Part shown: positions 13,501-23,992 of the stretch, piece after piece
Numbering within the stretch: the stretch's first letter is position 1
How the letters are laid out: every line of letters begins with the position of its first letter
From: Platycnemis pennipes
Taxonomy: Eukaryota > Arthropoda > Insecta > Odonata > Platycnemididae
Reading direction: 5' to 3'
Length of the DNA: 64,000 nucleotides
Assembly (NCBI GenBank): GCA_933228895.1
Contig: OW121852.1
Location: forward strand, 106,661,544 to 106,725,543
Position numbers and translations under genes: made by a program
Notes under the pieces: model-generated
What the model saw: only the letters and a program-made list of their open reading frames with translations
Told to the model about the DNA's origin: nothing
Databases searched by the model: none

Positions 13501-16500
13501 CGACGATCTCCAAATCTACCTACACTGCCATGTTAGTGAAGCCATCACAATGTTTCAGAGTGATGTCGATGGAATCACGGACTGGGCAAAGCAAAATTAT
13601 TTAATTCTAAACAAAATGAAAACAAAGTCAATTACTGTTGGTGACGCGAAATTGATTAAGAAAATCAACTTTGAAACAATTCCTCGGATTGGAGTTGATG
13701 ACAATCGTCATTCCGTATTCCAATTCTGTTCGTTACTTGGGTATTACCATGAATAACAACTTGTCATGAAACAACCAGGTTAATACCATTTCTAATAGAG
13801 TTCATGGAATATTATATAAGCTTAAAACTCAGAGAAGAATTCTACCCTTGCACACTAGAAAAATGTTAATAACTACTCTACTTTTTCCTCAATTTCATTA
13901 CTGTACTTTAGTACTTGGTGACCTTTCCCATGAACTGAATAATGCATTACAAATGCTTCAAAATTCCTGCATTTGGTTCATTTTCAACCTTCGCAGGGAC
14001 GAGCACACTTCCCCTCACAGGGAATAGCTCCTTTGCATGGATATTCCATCTAGAAGGAAATCTCTGCTGTGTGCCTTTTAATTTTCTCTATTTAAAAATC
14101 AAAAACGACATACCTCCTGGACCTATTTCATCATCCACTTGAAAGTAGGACAATGTTAACAAGAAGTAACCCATCCAGCCTTTACTTACCTGCTCACAGA
14201 ACTACAATGTACCACCATTCCTTCGTTGTTACATCTACCCACACGTGGAACTCATTGCCTAATGAATTAAAAACCTGCAGTAATGTGCACACCTTTAAAA
14301 ACAAATGTTTTAATCTCATGTTTAACCTAAATTCACGTAAATAATCACACTGAAATTTGTCTCTACTGTTTCTGTTGCTGTTAAAACACTGTTCCAACAT
14401 TTGACTGAAATATTAAAATTTAGTGTTTTGCTAGTGTAATGTTGCTATTGTGTAAAATAATTGAATTATGTATGGTATTTTTGTTCTTGAGGCAAATGTA
14501 TAAATTTCTATTATATTTTTTGTATTTGTTCCAGGGGACAGAATGTTCCAGAACATTAAATAATAATAATATATATCAAAATCTTTTCTCCTTGCAGAGC
14601 CCTTCTCTCAATTCCTTCAAGTTTGATCTTTACAACTATACTTCTGCTATAACTCAAGAGCTTTGGTTTACTGGAAGCTACCCAACAAGTCACAGAAGGA
14701 CATTAGGTGGATAAATTGCATACATCATTTATGGTTAGAACAGGGGCTGTATCTGATTGCAGTTGATCCCACTACTTTTGTTCTTGAGCATCAAAAGTAT
14801 TCTTGCCAAATGCTTTCACATCGGTTTGTCTAATGATGATCCAAGAATTTCACCTCTAATATCAAAGATGGAGAGACAGAAATGTTTACAGCAATAAGCT
14901 AAAATTGTTTCATACTCCACAATAAAACAATGCTATCAACATCCTGGTCTCCATCACTAGCAAAATTTTCCACTTCACTTCATTGTAATTCATTACCTCT
15001 CTATAATGGAAATGATCTGAAACTCCAAACTTTCAAAGAAACTTTTCCTTACTTGAATCAAACATTTCTCTTGATTAGAAAAAGGGAGAGCCATACCATT
15101 TACTATTCCATCCTGTCACAAGCAAGAGAATTTCAAGCTAGGGTTTGTTAACCACATGGTATACCTGTAGATATACATGAAGGTGGTTTTCTTTCTCAAA
15201 AACAGAACTGGCAGACATCTTGCAAACAAGATTCACATAGACACTCGATTACATATCTAGCACACATAATGACATTATAAAGGAAACATTACCTTCAAGT
15301 ACAAAAATTACAAAACTATTACTGTTCCTGTACAAATACTCCGGTTTTGCAAGAGTTACCCAATTTTACATCACTAACAATCAGAAAATTCCATAAATGC
15401 TAGTTGAATATATTTCACTTTAGATGCAAAATATAAGGAATCTTAACCACCAAGAAAATCAAAATTCATGACAGATTCAAGAATCTGTACACATAGTATA
15501 AAAAATGGACTACCACATAAAACCTGAAATGCCTGTTAAAAGAGTTTCAGAACAGTGTATGCAAGAGAGATAGGGAAAATGATTTTTGAGCATTCACTCT
15601 TGTCTATATTTATTATACCAATTCTGGAAACTAAATTAAACTTAATTGTGCAGAAACTAGGTCTTTGACTTTCCATTTGAATCATAATTTCTTCGAAGAT
15701 TGAACAAAGTTTCATTTAAACACAGTGTTGATACGTATGAAAACATTGCTAATGTTGAGATTTTCGGAAGATTTCTTGCATCAGCTTTGACAAACTCTGA
15801 CTCCATACCTTCTAAAGAAATCATATATGTTCGCAGCCTTCCTTAACCCCACCAAAGAAATCTAAATCGGACAACAAATGCTGAAAACAACGTCTACAGG
15901 TACAATACATTCTGACATTTTCACTGTCACTTTCAGCCGACCAATCACAATATGTTTTGAAGTGGGCATGTTTTTGGGTATTTCTTTTGCTTATTTCTCG
16001 AAAAATACATTACATAAATGCAAAGTTTTCATCGCTAAGGTGTTTTAGTATCATTAACAACTTTTTACATAGTATTTTAAGGATATTTAAAAAATTGTCC
16101 AGAGGTCTATTATGGGTCCACCTTCCCATTTCTAAATATCTACTACTTTGGTATTTAGCCTTAATGTCAGTTTTATTGTTAGTAATAACTGAAAAAGGGT
16201 TATTCTTAAACAAAAAAAACATCTTTGAAAACAATAGAACTATTCTTAATATGATATGGCAGTACTGTCACTCTGTGAGTGTTTGCTAGGCCCAAAATTA
16301 TTTACAAGGGATTTTCTTGTATACAATGACTCAAATCCAATATTTGAAATTTAGTATACATACAATTATTTCCAGAGTCATTTACAGTAATACATTCATT
16401 ACATCACCTTTCATCAAGTAAAAAACAGAAAATTTGCACAATACAAATATACTACAAGAAATAAAATAAAAAGAAAACTAGGCAATTATACAGAGAGAAT

Positions 16501-18415
16501 TTTCAAGTGATATTTCAATCAAACTGCATAATTTGATTTCAATATTATACAAATACTTAAGAACAATTCAAAATCAATATTATTTAAATCTTACACCAGG
16601 AGAAATAAATAAAATATGACATTAATTAACATGCCATCTAAAACTGGCAGAAAATTTGAAATAGTAAAAATATTAATTTTTATTTTTTCATCAGTCAGCA
16701 AAAACAAGATGTAATACAAGCTACAAGGCAGTAAGTACGATGATTATTGATTACAGTAAGAAAAAATAATTATATTGCATTCAGTGAAATCTACATATTT
16801 CCCAATCAATAATTGTAATTAATGCCAAAAGTTATAAAAAAGAAAATCAGAAACGATGCACACTGTGTGGCATTAGGCTAACAGACAAAGAATGACAGAC
16901 ACAACATTCTGGACCCTCTCAGTGATCTTGACAAAATAGGAGACCGCCACACCCCATTAAGGATTACACACCAGCCACCTCCAGTCAAAGCAACACTTAT
17001 GAGCAACACCAGCAATGAATGTGTTACATGAATTGGCTGACCAAAGCAGTAATGAGAGAATTAGGAAAGAGAAGCTTTCATGATGAGCATTAGTCTCAAA
17101 CATCAGAGGGCACACCTAATACAATGTATAAACATGAAAATGGCGATTTAGATATATAAAGGACAGGATAGTCTAAGGGCCAGAAATAAAATAATACATG
17201 CAAACAGTAGCCATGCGCATAAAACAATCAGGGTACCTAGTCAATTCCTTGAGAACACATAGTTTGCAGTATATCTCATGTAAACACAATTTTAACGTCC
17301 TAGTATGTAACAGAAGTAGACCAAATGTTAAAGTTAAAATAGGGTTTACATTAGGTATACTATAAACTCAGGGAAAGCTCAACCAATTACCTCATGTCTC
17401 ATACCATGCCTAAATGTCCATGACAAGGACATTCCATTTTTGAAATTTAACACATCAGGAACATGATCAAACCTTAACATTAAAAAATATAACCTCAAGG
17501 TATTTCATTTACGAAATAAAAATACACTTCAAACTTTGAGGTGAATATAAACTTAGGAATAAAGCAAACAAAATACCTCGAGGATAGTCTTGCATAGAAA
17601 GTAGGAATATCTGACAGGGGTCATGGGCGGATTCTACACAGCTAGATAAAGTAAGCTAAATTATAAAAAGTCACTTACCCTTCGATCGCACTCGAGCTGA
17701 ATGTTAACATTTTGCTTGTACTCCAAACCGCCAAGGCTTTCAAAGGTGGATGCTCCTGGCTTACTCAAGTCATTTACGAAAAATTCAATTTCAAATTGCG
17801 AGGGATTAGTGGCCCTGAAAGTATAAATTACAGTTTTAGTTACATTGCTATCATTATCTTCCAGCTGCACCAACGAATAAACAAGAGTTTAACGTACCCA
17901 AGCCTCACACCACCAGGAAAATCTGCTTGCACCCTTGCTCCAAGAGGTATTATCCTTACCTCACTTATAAAAACTGGCTTAGGGAACTGTACGAGGTCTA
18001 GATTTAACTCCTACAAAAATGAGAGATTACAGTGACGTAATGTATTAATCAAAAGGTTGATAAATTAGTATGGTGCCACCCAAGAAGTAAAAACTTAAAC
18101 GTCATTTCTCTTACAAATATTATCAATACAATGGCTAAAAACATAAAGTATACTGTAAATGGAGAGAAAACCATCGACTGAGCTAGTATATCCCGTGCGA
18201 AACACAAAACCGTTGCTCACCGAAAGCGCCAGGCAAGCATTAGAAGCAAACGATTTCAACCAGATATTACGCTCCTTTTACATAAAAATTAAACTAATAC
18301 GTAAAATATAGGTATAAACTATCGACTTATTCGTTCTAGAGTATTTAGGTGCTCATACCTCAGAGCTTTCATGAGAAAATGTGTCGAAAAAAAGTAGCTC
18401 AATACTTTCCGCCAT
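1282..18415 (-). CDS. vir: Protein virilizer (VIRMA), N-terminal part, four exons, runs off left edge
   Basis: Virilizer is the large scaffold of the nuclear m6A methyltransferase auxiliary complex (with WTAP/fl(2)d, and METTL3/14 as catalytic partners) and affects splicing and, in flies, sex determination. Exons on the minus strand: 18415-18359 (19 codons), 18010-17898, 17814-17679 and 1548-1282. Phases 0, 2 and 0 agree at every junction. The first 102 residues start MAESIELLFFDTFSHE and contain FPKPVFISEVRIIPLGARV, EIEFFVNDLSKP and FESLGGLEY. These match the conserved virilizer N-terminal domain (human LLFLDTF, INEVRVIPPG, FFNNVSKP, LGSLEY). Exon 4 adds TDGLVLRGLY then a Pro/Ser-rich tail, as in human TDGLVLRGWY then polyproline. 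191 residues are present; the family is usually 1,800 or more, so most of the gene lies left of the window. Introns are 348 bp, 83 bp and 16,130 bp. Start choice: the first ATG, in a good context (TCATGG), 106 bp from the divergent RPRD1 start. Confidence 0.93.
1580..2690. other. vir intron 3, no gene recognised
   Basis: A/T-rich apart from a GC-richer stretch at about 1800-1980 with no convincing frame. Nothing assignable. Confidence 0.5.
2700..3045 (+). mobile_element. tRNA-derived SINE, family 1, copy a
   Basis: The head resembles a tRNA with internal pol III promoter: A-box-like TGGTGGCTAGAGTACTGG at about 2719 and B-box GGTTCGATTCC at 2756-2766. A body follows with CCGTCGGATGGGACGTTAAG, CTTTCGTTAAGAGTAGGC and CGGGTTTCTCTCCACCCTTC, ending near CCCTAAATAACCAACCAA. 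The same unit occurs inverted at 31865-32190 and, diverged, at 39555-39870, which proves it is a dispersed repeat. Confidence 0.88.
3046..3670. other. vir intron 3, no gene; one tRNA-like SINE scrap
   Basis: At about 3390-3455 a reversed tRNA-like piece (GGAATCAAACTACAGACC, then TACGCTACCCAGG) suggests a decayed minus-strand SINE head. Otherwise unassigned. Confidence 0.35.
3731..3928. mobile_element. Hairpin (foldback) MITE with ~85-bp arms
   Basis: Left arm 3731-3814 (from CATTATTCGAAAGAAAAAAC) is the near-perfect reverse complement of 3843-3928, leaving a 28-bp loop. The flanks carry the same 12-mer, CAGAAATAATAC, at 3672-3683 and 3931-3942, a possible target duplication that would place 47 unpaired bases in the element. 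There is no coding capacity; superfamily unknown. Confidence 0.85.
4440..4600. mobile_element. Penelope-type foldback terminal unit, copy A
   Basis: Arms GGGTAAATTCTTCTCGGGT... (from 4447) and ...ACCGAGAAGAATTTACCC (to 4580) are inverted repeats around a loop with CGACTCGCTCATCGAAACAT. The right arm is followed by ACACCGGGAAAGCAC, the same trailer as copies B and C. Confidence 0.7.
4666..4777. mobile_element. Small A/T-rich hairpin MITE
   Basis: 4666-4695 and 4748-4777 are 30-bp inverted repeats with one mismatch (core GACAAAATTTGCAATTTACC); the A/T-rich middle can also pair. No coding capacity. Confidence 0.75.
5404..5673 (+). mobile_element. hAT-type MITE, family M1, copy 1 (270 bp)
   Basis: Flanked by an exact 8-bp duplication TCTTCGAT (5396-5403 and 5674-5681). 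The ends are imperfect inverted repeats around a GGCGT(C/T)GGAA core. The body (TTTGCCCCGGGCCCTTGAG, AAAATTAAATTTCACT, CACCTTCATATGC) is shared with 23993-24261, which is 269 bp and has its own 8-bp duplication. The 8-bp duplication and end motif point to the hAT superfamily. Confidence 0.85.
5817..6165. mobile_element. Penelope-type foldback terminal unit, copy B
   Basis: Left arm from 5822 (GTGAAAGTTTCTCGGGTCTT, CCACCGGGTCAAAGGCTGCA) is the reverse complement of 6100-6150. The trailer GCCGGGAAAACAGCAAATCT matches copies A and C. It lies just outside the Penelope-like coding remnant at 6437-7296, consistent with being the terminal repeat of that element. Confidence 0.75.
6255..6380 (+). pseudogene. 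Plus-strand GIY-YIG-like endonuclease scrap
   Basis: The frame reads CKKSSGIYSLVCGDCAKCML and then a Glu/Leu-rich stretch. This resembles the start of retroelement GIY-YIG domains (SGIY-x-LTCGDC), but the expected YIGQT-GR is corrupted. It is in opposite orientation to the Penelope remnant next door, so it comes from another copy. Confidence 0.4.
6437..7296 (-). mobile_element. Penelope-like retroelement remnant (GIY-YIG endonuclease end) with inverted flanks
   Basis: The minus strand from about 7140 reads a basic linker, AGTTERIARVLRKHQ, then GVYQVPCSCGKTYIGETCRS and VRLKEH (the GIY-YIG core, 6908-6820), an interrupting stop near 6802, and ...PGHKIDFKETKIL, RLIRELIEVVKAPNNFN-x-EDGY. These are hallmark motifs of the C-terminal endonuclease of Penelope-like elements. 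The reverse transcriptase is missing. 6437-6561 and 7171-7296 are inverted copies of one ~125-bp sequence (CTATATATA, ACCTGAAGAC, CAGCTGGAATG, AACTGTTGTCAAGTG), flanking the coding remnant like the partly inverted terminal repeats of these elements. Confidence 0.88.
7300..8690. other. vir intron 3, no gene recognised
   Basis: A/T-rich; a 17-mer CTGCCAGCACACCAATC at about 7464 recurs at 5-21, so retroelement debris continues here. A frame at 8039-8326 has no recognisable domain. Confidence 0.4.
8690..8930 (+). pseudogene. Mariner/Tc1-like transposase remnant
   Basis: One frame reads LQEKFKGIHSEYF, then SSLPQQDSAPAHGTIKFCEF, WLKESINHE. The QQD-SAPAH-x6-WL pattern is the second catalytic Asp region of IS630/Tc1/mariner transposases. 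The downstream SPDLNP-x3-W segment is only vaguely retained. No terminal repeats were found. Clearly defective. Confidence 0.5.
8931..13300. other. vir intron 3, no gene recognised
   Basis: About 4.4 kb of A/T-rich DNA without recognisable protein domain, RNA gene or clear inverted repeat. Open frames (at most about 103 codons) look random. Confidence 0.5.
13400..14345 (+). mobile_element. Decayed non-LTR retrotransposon, 3' half of the reverse transcriptase ORF
   Basis: MDPLLFSLYILGIKE then YMLYADDLQIYLHC (13424-13540) is the RT palm with the catalytic YADD box. After frame breaks, 14153-14344 gives HRTTMYHHSFVVTSTHTWNS, LPNELKTC, FKNKCFNL, the characteristic C-terminal end of such ORFs. 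At least two frameshifts separate the pieces and the N-terminal endonuclease is absent. It lies in vir intron 3, opposite in strand to the gene. Confidence 0.85.
14400..17640. other. vir intron 3, no gene recognised
   Basis: A/T-rich intronic DNA with no recognised exon, RNA gene or element. Confidence 0.5.
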
Positions 18416-18521
18416 GACAAGCTCCTTCTCCTCGTCAAGTCATTAACGCCATCTATTATGCGCATTATGGTATTAAGGTGAACAAATGACACGCGAATTG
18501 TACAAGAGCCGTAGCCCAAGG
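18416..18521. promoter_or_regulatory. Divergent vir / RPRD1 promoter region (106 bp between start codons)
   Basis: The ATG codons of virilizer (minus) and RPRD1 (plus) are separated by 106 bp, so both 5'UTRs and the core promoter must share this interval or overlap the opposite gene. No clear TATA box is visible. A palindromic ATGCGCAT at 18458-18465 contains the TGCGCA core typical of NRF-1-type sites of bidirectional housekeeping promoters; binding is inferred. Transcription start sites cannot be placed from the sequence. Confidence 0.7.
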
Positions 18522-21500
18522 ATGGCAGGATTTACAGAGAACGCGTTATCCAAAAAATTAGCAGATCTTAATAGTTCCCAACAAAGTATACAAACTTTAT
18601 CACTCTGGCTAATTCACCACCGCAAACACCATTCGGCAATCGTAAGAGTTTGGTATAGGGAGCTTTCGAAAGGTAAGATATCCCGAAAATTCTCGACCAT
18701 ATTACGCAAATCAGTTGTTTACTACGGTTGGCTCCTATATTTTACCGAAACATAACTATTATAAACTTCTATTACTTCAATCACTATGACAAAAACACTT
18801 CAAATATGCTTTTATACTCCATTAGAGCTAACATTGACGCATTATCTTGTCGTATTTCTAAATACTTTTATCGTGCATGCCATGCAATAGTCCTCAGCAC
18901 TTTTCTATCTCAGCTAAACTGTTACCATTCGATTAAAATATTTTTCTATTTTTCTGCAGCCAAAGAACATAGGAAGTTGACTTTTATGTACCTCGCCAAT
19001 GATGTCATTCAAAATTCCAAAAAGAAAGGCCCAGAGTATGGGAAAGAATTTGGAAATATCCTTAAAAAAGTATTTGAACATATGTCGTACTTAGATTCAG
19101 ATGATAAAACTAGGAGTGGACTTATGAGACTGTTACAAATATGGGAAGAAAGGGGAGTTTATGATGCCAAACAGATTAAGGAGTGGAAGCTTGCTTTTGG
19201 TAAGTAATGTTTTGAATTTAATGAATTGTACACAATTATTTGTTTAGTGTGCGGATTGGTGTTATCAGAATCTTAATATTTATTTTTCTTCTACTTAGAA
19301 AAAAGTGGCAACTCTGAGCCTCCTAAGAAAAAGATCAAAGGGGAAAAGCCTTTTGATGAAAAGATTTCTAATGCAAAGGAAAAAACATTCAATACTTCTG
19401 CCAAAAATAAGGAACAAATTTTCCATGAAGTTCAAAAAGTCTCCTCCAAAGATATGAGGCAGCATGTCGTGAGAGAGCGGAAAAAGTCAGAGACTGAGGT
19501 ATGTTTATTTTTTTAAATCTATGAAATGGAACTGCTGAACTGTAATATCACCAGTGGTACTCAAATTGCTCCACGATTGTTTTTTGCTATCTAATTCATT
19601 TTTCTTTCCAAAAGTAGTGAATAGTTTTTCTCATATTAAATGGAGAGGGGTTTGTTGAAATTTTCACATTTCCACTTTTACTTATCTCCAGGTGTTGCTT
19701 TGTTAATTTTGACCTACCCCTTCCCCTGCATGTGATTGATACCCTAAGCTTAATTTCCATTTTGCCTAAAAGCTGATGTGTGTACCAGTGTGATGTAATC
19801 TGGTTGAATTTCAGAAGAATACTTTTGTGTGTCATTCTTGTTGTAAATTTTATTTTACTGGCCAAACTCTTTACTCCTGTTCTCTTGCATCACAATTGAC
19901 AATAATGCAACTTACCCAATGGACTTTGATAGTGTCTGATGCACACACTTTCTACTTTATCATAGAACAATATTTCAGCCATATCTGACCCAGTTGTATC
20001 TGGAGCAATAATACACTGTGAAACATAAAAAATAATTTTGTGGTTACAGCCTGGTAAAACTGTTGCATTTCTAGTATGTCTTGGCATGGGTAAGCTGGTT
20101 TAAATTATTATAGTCGTATTCAAAAGGAACCTGGCATTAAATATTTTGTCTTGATATTTCATGAAGTTTCAAGCTGAAGCAAAACAGTTTTTCTCATACT
20201 GGGTGATTTTTCAACTCACAGCTACCAAAAAAATTTCTGCTATGAGAAAATTCATCTTTGGAAGGAAGAGGACATTAATGACAGCTTTTGTATTTTCTGT
20301 TTCATCATTAGAATATTGAAGTTTTTATTTAATGTTTATAATTTTTTCTTGGGAGTCGACCCTAAATGGACATTATTTTAAATTGATAAAGTAGTATAAC
20401 CATCAGGAAAAGAAGAAATAACACTGCAATTCTGCAGTGTTAATTCTTCTGCAAAGGTGATTATATAAACTCTTATCACTTGGGTGGTGTCCATCTGCAG
20501 GATTATGAATATCATTTGTGATGCATCAGAGTATTTTTTGATGGACCATTTCAATCACTTTTTAACTTCTTCGCTGCACGTCTTTTCCTGATATTAAGGA
20601 ATTCCACCAAGTAAGATCTGAAACCATCATCTAGTATAACTATGAGTCATACAAATACCTTGAGTTTTTGTATAAAATGTAAGGCCATGTTTCAATGTGG
20701 TATTGGGGAGGTGATTTGGCATCACCGTAACCCATTTACTTTGTGTATCCCCTGGTTTTTGGGCCATTAACCATTCAGAATTTGTAGCCTTGTTTGCGGT
20801 GATTTTGACTCGCTGATGAGAATCTTTTTTATTTCTAAGGTTGAGATTGAAATTGATGGAAGGAAAGAAGTCCACACTACGCTATCCCCGCATCGGGCCA
20901 TACCAGCTGGTGATCCACCCGAGCCAGAAGAGTTGGTTAAGGCGCTCCTGGACCTGGAGAATTCTGCATCAAGCGATGCGGCAGTCCGGGAGCGAATCGC
21001 AAGTCTCCCTCCAGAGGTTTCTGAAGTATCTCTTCTGTCCAAGCTAGAAGGTGATTATAACCTCTTATCACTCTCATGGTGTCCATCTGCAGGATGATGA
21101 ATGTCATTTGTGATGCATCAGAGTACTTTTTGATGGACCATTTCAATCACTTTTTAATATATCTTTTCTCAGTCAAATAGGCAATATCTATTTTTGAAGT
21201 TACATCAGCTACATTACATTACTCTCTTCAAACTAATAAAAAGGTCCATCCTTTTATAACCTCCCTCAGTGGTCACAAAATTGTTTATTGCCTCCTAATT
21301 TCCCCCAACTGCTATCCATTTAAACTTACCATCTTCTTTGTATGTTATGTACTCATTGCACATGCCCAGCTGGTACGGCTGGTGACACCCTTATATACAA
21401 CCCAAGGTTTAATGTTCTAAGTCGAGCTGCAGTTGAGAATGGGGGACAAACTTGTGAGTTGACTGTTGGGAGGCAATACTGGAAGTACTGTTGTATCAGG

Positions 21501-22240
21501 ATAGTCATGATAATGGAAAATTATTTTGTCTGGTGTTTATTGAAAATATTCTCTGACTAATGTCATTGTTGCAACACTTTTGTAGATAAAGGAGCTGCAA
21601 ATAAGTTGTCGGAGCAGGTTAATGAGGCTTTGCAGTTGCTAATGGATTATAACAGCAGGCTAGCAGAAGAAATGGAGGATAGGAAAAGAGTTTCTGCTAT
21701 GCTTCGTGATTTTCTGCAAGCCCAAAAAGATCTATACACGCAGGCAGAAGAAAGGTTAGAGGTAAGAGTAACATCACACCTTCTAAGTTATTATAATTTA
21801 GCATTTTCAAAGTATGAGCTATTTTATTCATATATCCTCCTATGGTTGAATATAGATATTTTGTTTCACATGCATTTATGCTATAAAATAAGTCAAGTGG
21901 TCATTACTGTGATTGAATGTTTCCTCGGTGATCATGTCATGCTGTCTCTCATTTTTGCCTTTTCATGTCATGCAGACTATTTCAGGCATGCCTTTGAAAA
22001 TCAAATAAATAGTGTGTGAGTTTTGCAAAATGTTTGTGTATGGCTGTTTTTAGTATCTGCCTAACATTCATTATCTTCTTTTCCATGAAGGAGTACACTG
22101 ATAAACTACAAAAGGTCTACTTGGTGAGGCAAGAACTGAAGTCGCACATTCAAAACCTTCCCGATCTCACACAACTGCCAGATGTCACTGGTGGTTTGGC
22201 ACCCCTTCCCTCGGCTGGTGATCTTTTTAATATGCATTGA
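18522..22240 (+). CDS. RPRD1B: Regulation of nuclear pre-mRNA domain-containing protein 1 (RPRD1A/B, p15RS/CREPT)
   Basis: RPRD1 proteins bind the phosphorylated RNA polymerase II CTD through an N-terminal CID and dimerise through a C-terminal coiled coil, helping S5 dephosphorylation and termination. Exons: 18522-18672, 18960-19199, 19299-19498, 20840-21050, 21586-21761, 22091-22240. All introns are GT-AG, phases agree, total 1,128 nt = 375 residues plus stop. CID (about 1-130): MAGFTENALSKKL, QTLSLWLIHHRKH, LTFMYLANDVIQNSKKKGPE, LLQIWEERGVYD. Residues 131-197 (exon 3) are Lys-rich and divergent and make it longer than human RPRD1B (about 326). The C-terminal domain has LVKALLDLENSASSDAAVRE, IASLPPEVSEVSLL, and ends QNLPDLTQLPDVTGGLAPLP then SAGDLFNMH, nearly as in vertebrates. 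It could be a single-copy ancestor of RPRD1A and RPRD1B; the paralogue label is a guess, the family is not. Confidence 0.96.
20457..20564 (+). repeat. Upstream copy of a ~108-bp direct duplication flanking RPRD1 exon 4
   Basis: This stretch in intron 3 matches 21051-21156 (start of intron 4) closely: both run from GTGATTAT through TGGTGTCCATCTGCAGGAT and GATGCATCAGAGTA to CAATCACTTTTTAA. The second copy begins exactly at the exon-4 donor. The sequence just before this copy (TTCTTCTGCAAAG) still resembles the end of exon 4, so it is probably the remnant of an old duplication that included exon 4 or its end. Confidence 0.8.
21051..21156 (+). repeat. Downstream copy of the ~108-bp direct duplication, carrying the exon-4 splice donor
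   Basis: Partner of 20457-20564. The first bases GTGATTATAA form the working 5' splice site of exon 4; in the upstream copy the equivalent is AAAG|GTGATT, a potential cryptic donor. Confidence 0.8.
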
Positions 22241-23150
22241 GGAAAATCATTGACCATCATCATGATAAACAGAAAGTCAGATCCATTTGGATACTGCCCG
22301 GAAACATGGATGAAGCCTGCCTGTATTTCCCCAGTGTGGTAACGCGACCATTGTGCATTCACCTCAGCTGCCAAGTTGCCATTGAAGAGCTTTATGCGGA
22401 TTGGCTGCATGAGCTGTAAGCTGAGCAGGATCACTGCTGCTCATAGGGCTCCATTGATGCAGCATTATCGCTCCGCTGACATTTCTAAGTGAAAGGTAGT
22501 CGTTGGACATAAACATCCATCTCTTAGAAGTGGCGGCTCAGGAATGGTAAAATCATTCCTGAAGTAATGACCAGTTAATGACCTTGGTTTGATTTAAAAA
22601 ATTTGTCAACCTTTAGTTCTTTTTATCGCATTTAATTGAGATGTCAGAAAATTGGTGTATAAAGTATTCTGTGTGTCATTTTAGGAATGGTTGACTTCAT
22701 TCTTTTTCAAGAGCTTTGAGTTTGGAAATACTGGATGCATGTTATGGATCAGTGTACAATGCTCGTGCTTACTTTGATCTGATACAATTTAGTTACATGA
22801 AGTGAATTTCAAGGAATAGCATATCGGAGATGAAATTTTCAGCAAAAGTGCACCAGAAAGTTAGAATTACACTTATTTTTTAAGACAATTGTTTTGAAGT
22901 TCTCTTTGTGTAGTTCTTTGTTGTTTGTGTGAGAATATTGTATGGAGCACTGAAGTAGAAGCAGCTGCTGTTTTGGTTGAATTTCCCAGTGTTCAGTCGT
23001 GAATTAACTCTCCCGTTATGATTTTGTTGTACATTAGTGGAAAAATCCGACCCTAGCATCAAGTGTCATCAGCAAAATCAATGTCAGTAATGTCAACGCA
23101 TTGCTGTGCTTGTGTAAATAAACCTCAATATCCTATTCTGTTTTCCAGTT
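22241..23150 (+). other. RPRD1B: Putative 3'UTR of the RPRD1 gene
   Basis: The stretch from the stop codon to the AATAAA at 23117-23122 has no coding evidence and no recognisable transposon. It is U/A-rich in the manner of a 3'UTR. Its end is inferred only from the poly(A) signal. Confidence 0.6.
23117..23122 (+). promoter_or_regulatory. Polyadenylation signal of the RPRD1 gene
   Basis: A canonical AATAAA lies 877 bp after the RPRD1 stop and is followed by a T-rich, GT-containing stretch (23135-23160), the usual arrangement for cleavage 10-30 nt downstream. It is chosen over other A/T runs by context. Confidence 0.6.
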
Positions 23151-23199
23151 ATTTTATTTGGCATTTGTGCAATCCCAAGTAATATACCAACATCGAATC

Positions 23200-23980
23200 T
23201 TGTTTACCCAAGTGCAAACATGACACCCATGCCTGAAATGGTGTGTAGGCCAATGATTTCTCAATTGCTGGTTGTCAATGTAAGCCCGTTTGACTTTGTC
23301 CAATTGATTGGCAAGACAATGCATGACAAACATCAAATTTTGAATGCTATCGGTCATAAGAATTCTCAAATACCTGCTAAGGCATGTTTCATTGTCAAAT
23401 AAAAAGAAAACTATGCGGGTAAACTGAATGTGGGATGGAAGATGGCGATAAAAGTATTGTTTATGCCCATTAACTCTAGAAGAGTCAATAAAAGAAATTA
23501 TGCAATTTGAAGTGCCTAGAAATGAATGCTGAAGAAGCAGAATTAGTAAGTGCTGTTATTTTGGTCACGAGGACACACTTGCAAAGCTAACTTTTCATTC
23601 AAGATTGGCGTGTGAAAAACTGAACTTCCTGTAAGTGTACCTATTGGGTAAGAAATTATTAGGAGATATTGTGGGAAGGAAATTGGGCTGGATGTTGTTT
23701 TTTTGTCAAGCGGGCCACTATCCAATTTGCAATGGATTGGTATATTAATTGGAGTGTGTCATATGGGATTTAGCAACCTATATGCTCCTCAGGAAGTTGA
23801 CTAAGTGGCCATGTACTGACCTTGCTATGTAAGCGTATGGAAACCTCAAACCACAGGAAAGCGTATGGTAGCAACCTCAATGTGGTAAGGTCATCCAGTA
23901 ACATTATTGATGTAAATTTTACTGTAGACATCTATCCAGAAATCACATTAAAACTAAAATTATGAGATTCAAGAGGAAAA
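23200..23980. other. Intergenic, nothing assigned
   Basis: Downstream of the RPRD1 poly(A) signal. A short imperfect repeat (GTAAGCGTATGGAAACCTCA and AAAGCGTATGGTAGCAACCT) lies at 23828-23880; otherwise nothing recognised. Confidence 0.45.
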
Positions 23981-23992
23981 ATAAGTACTTGG

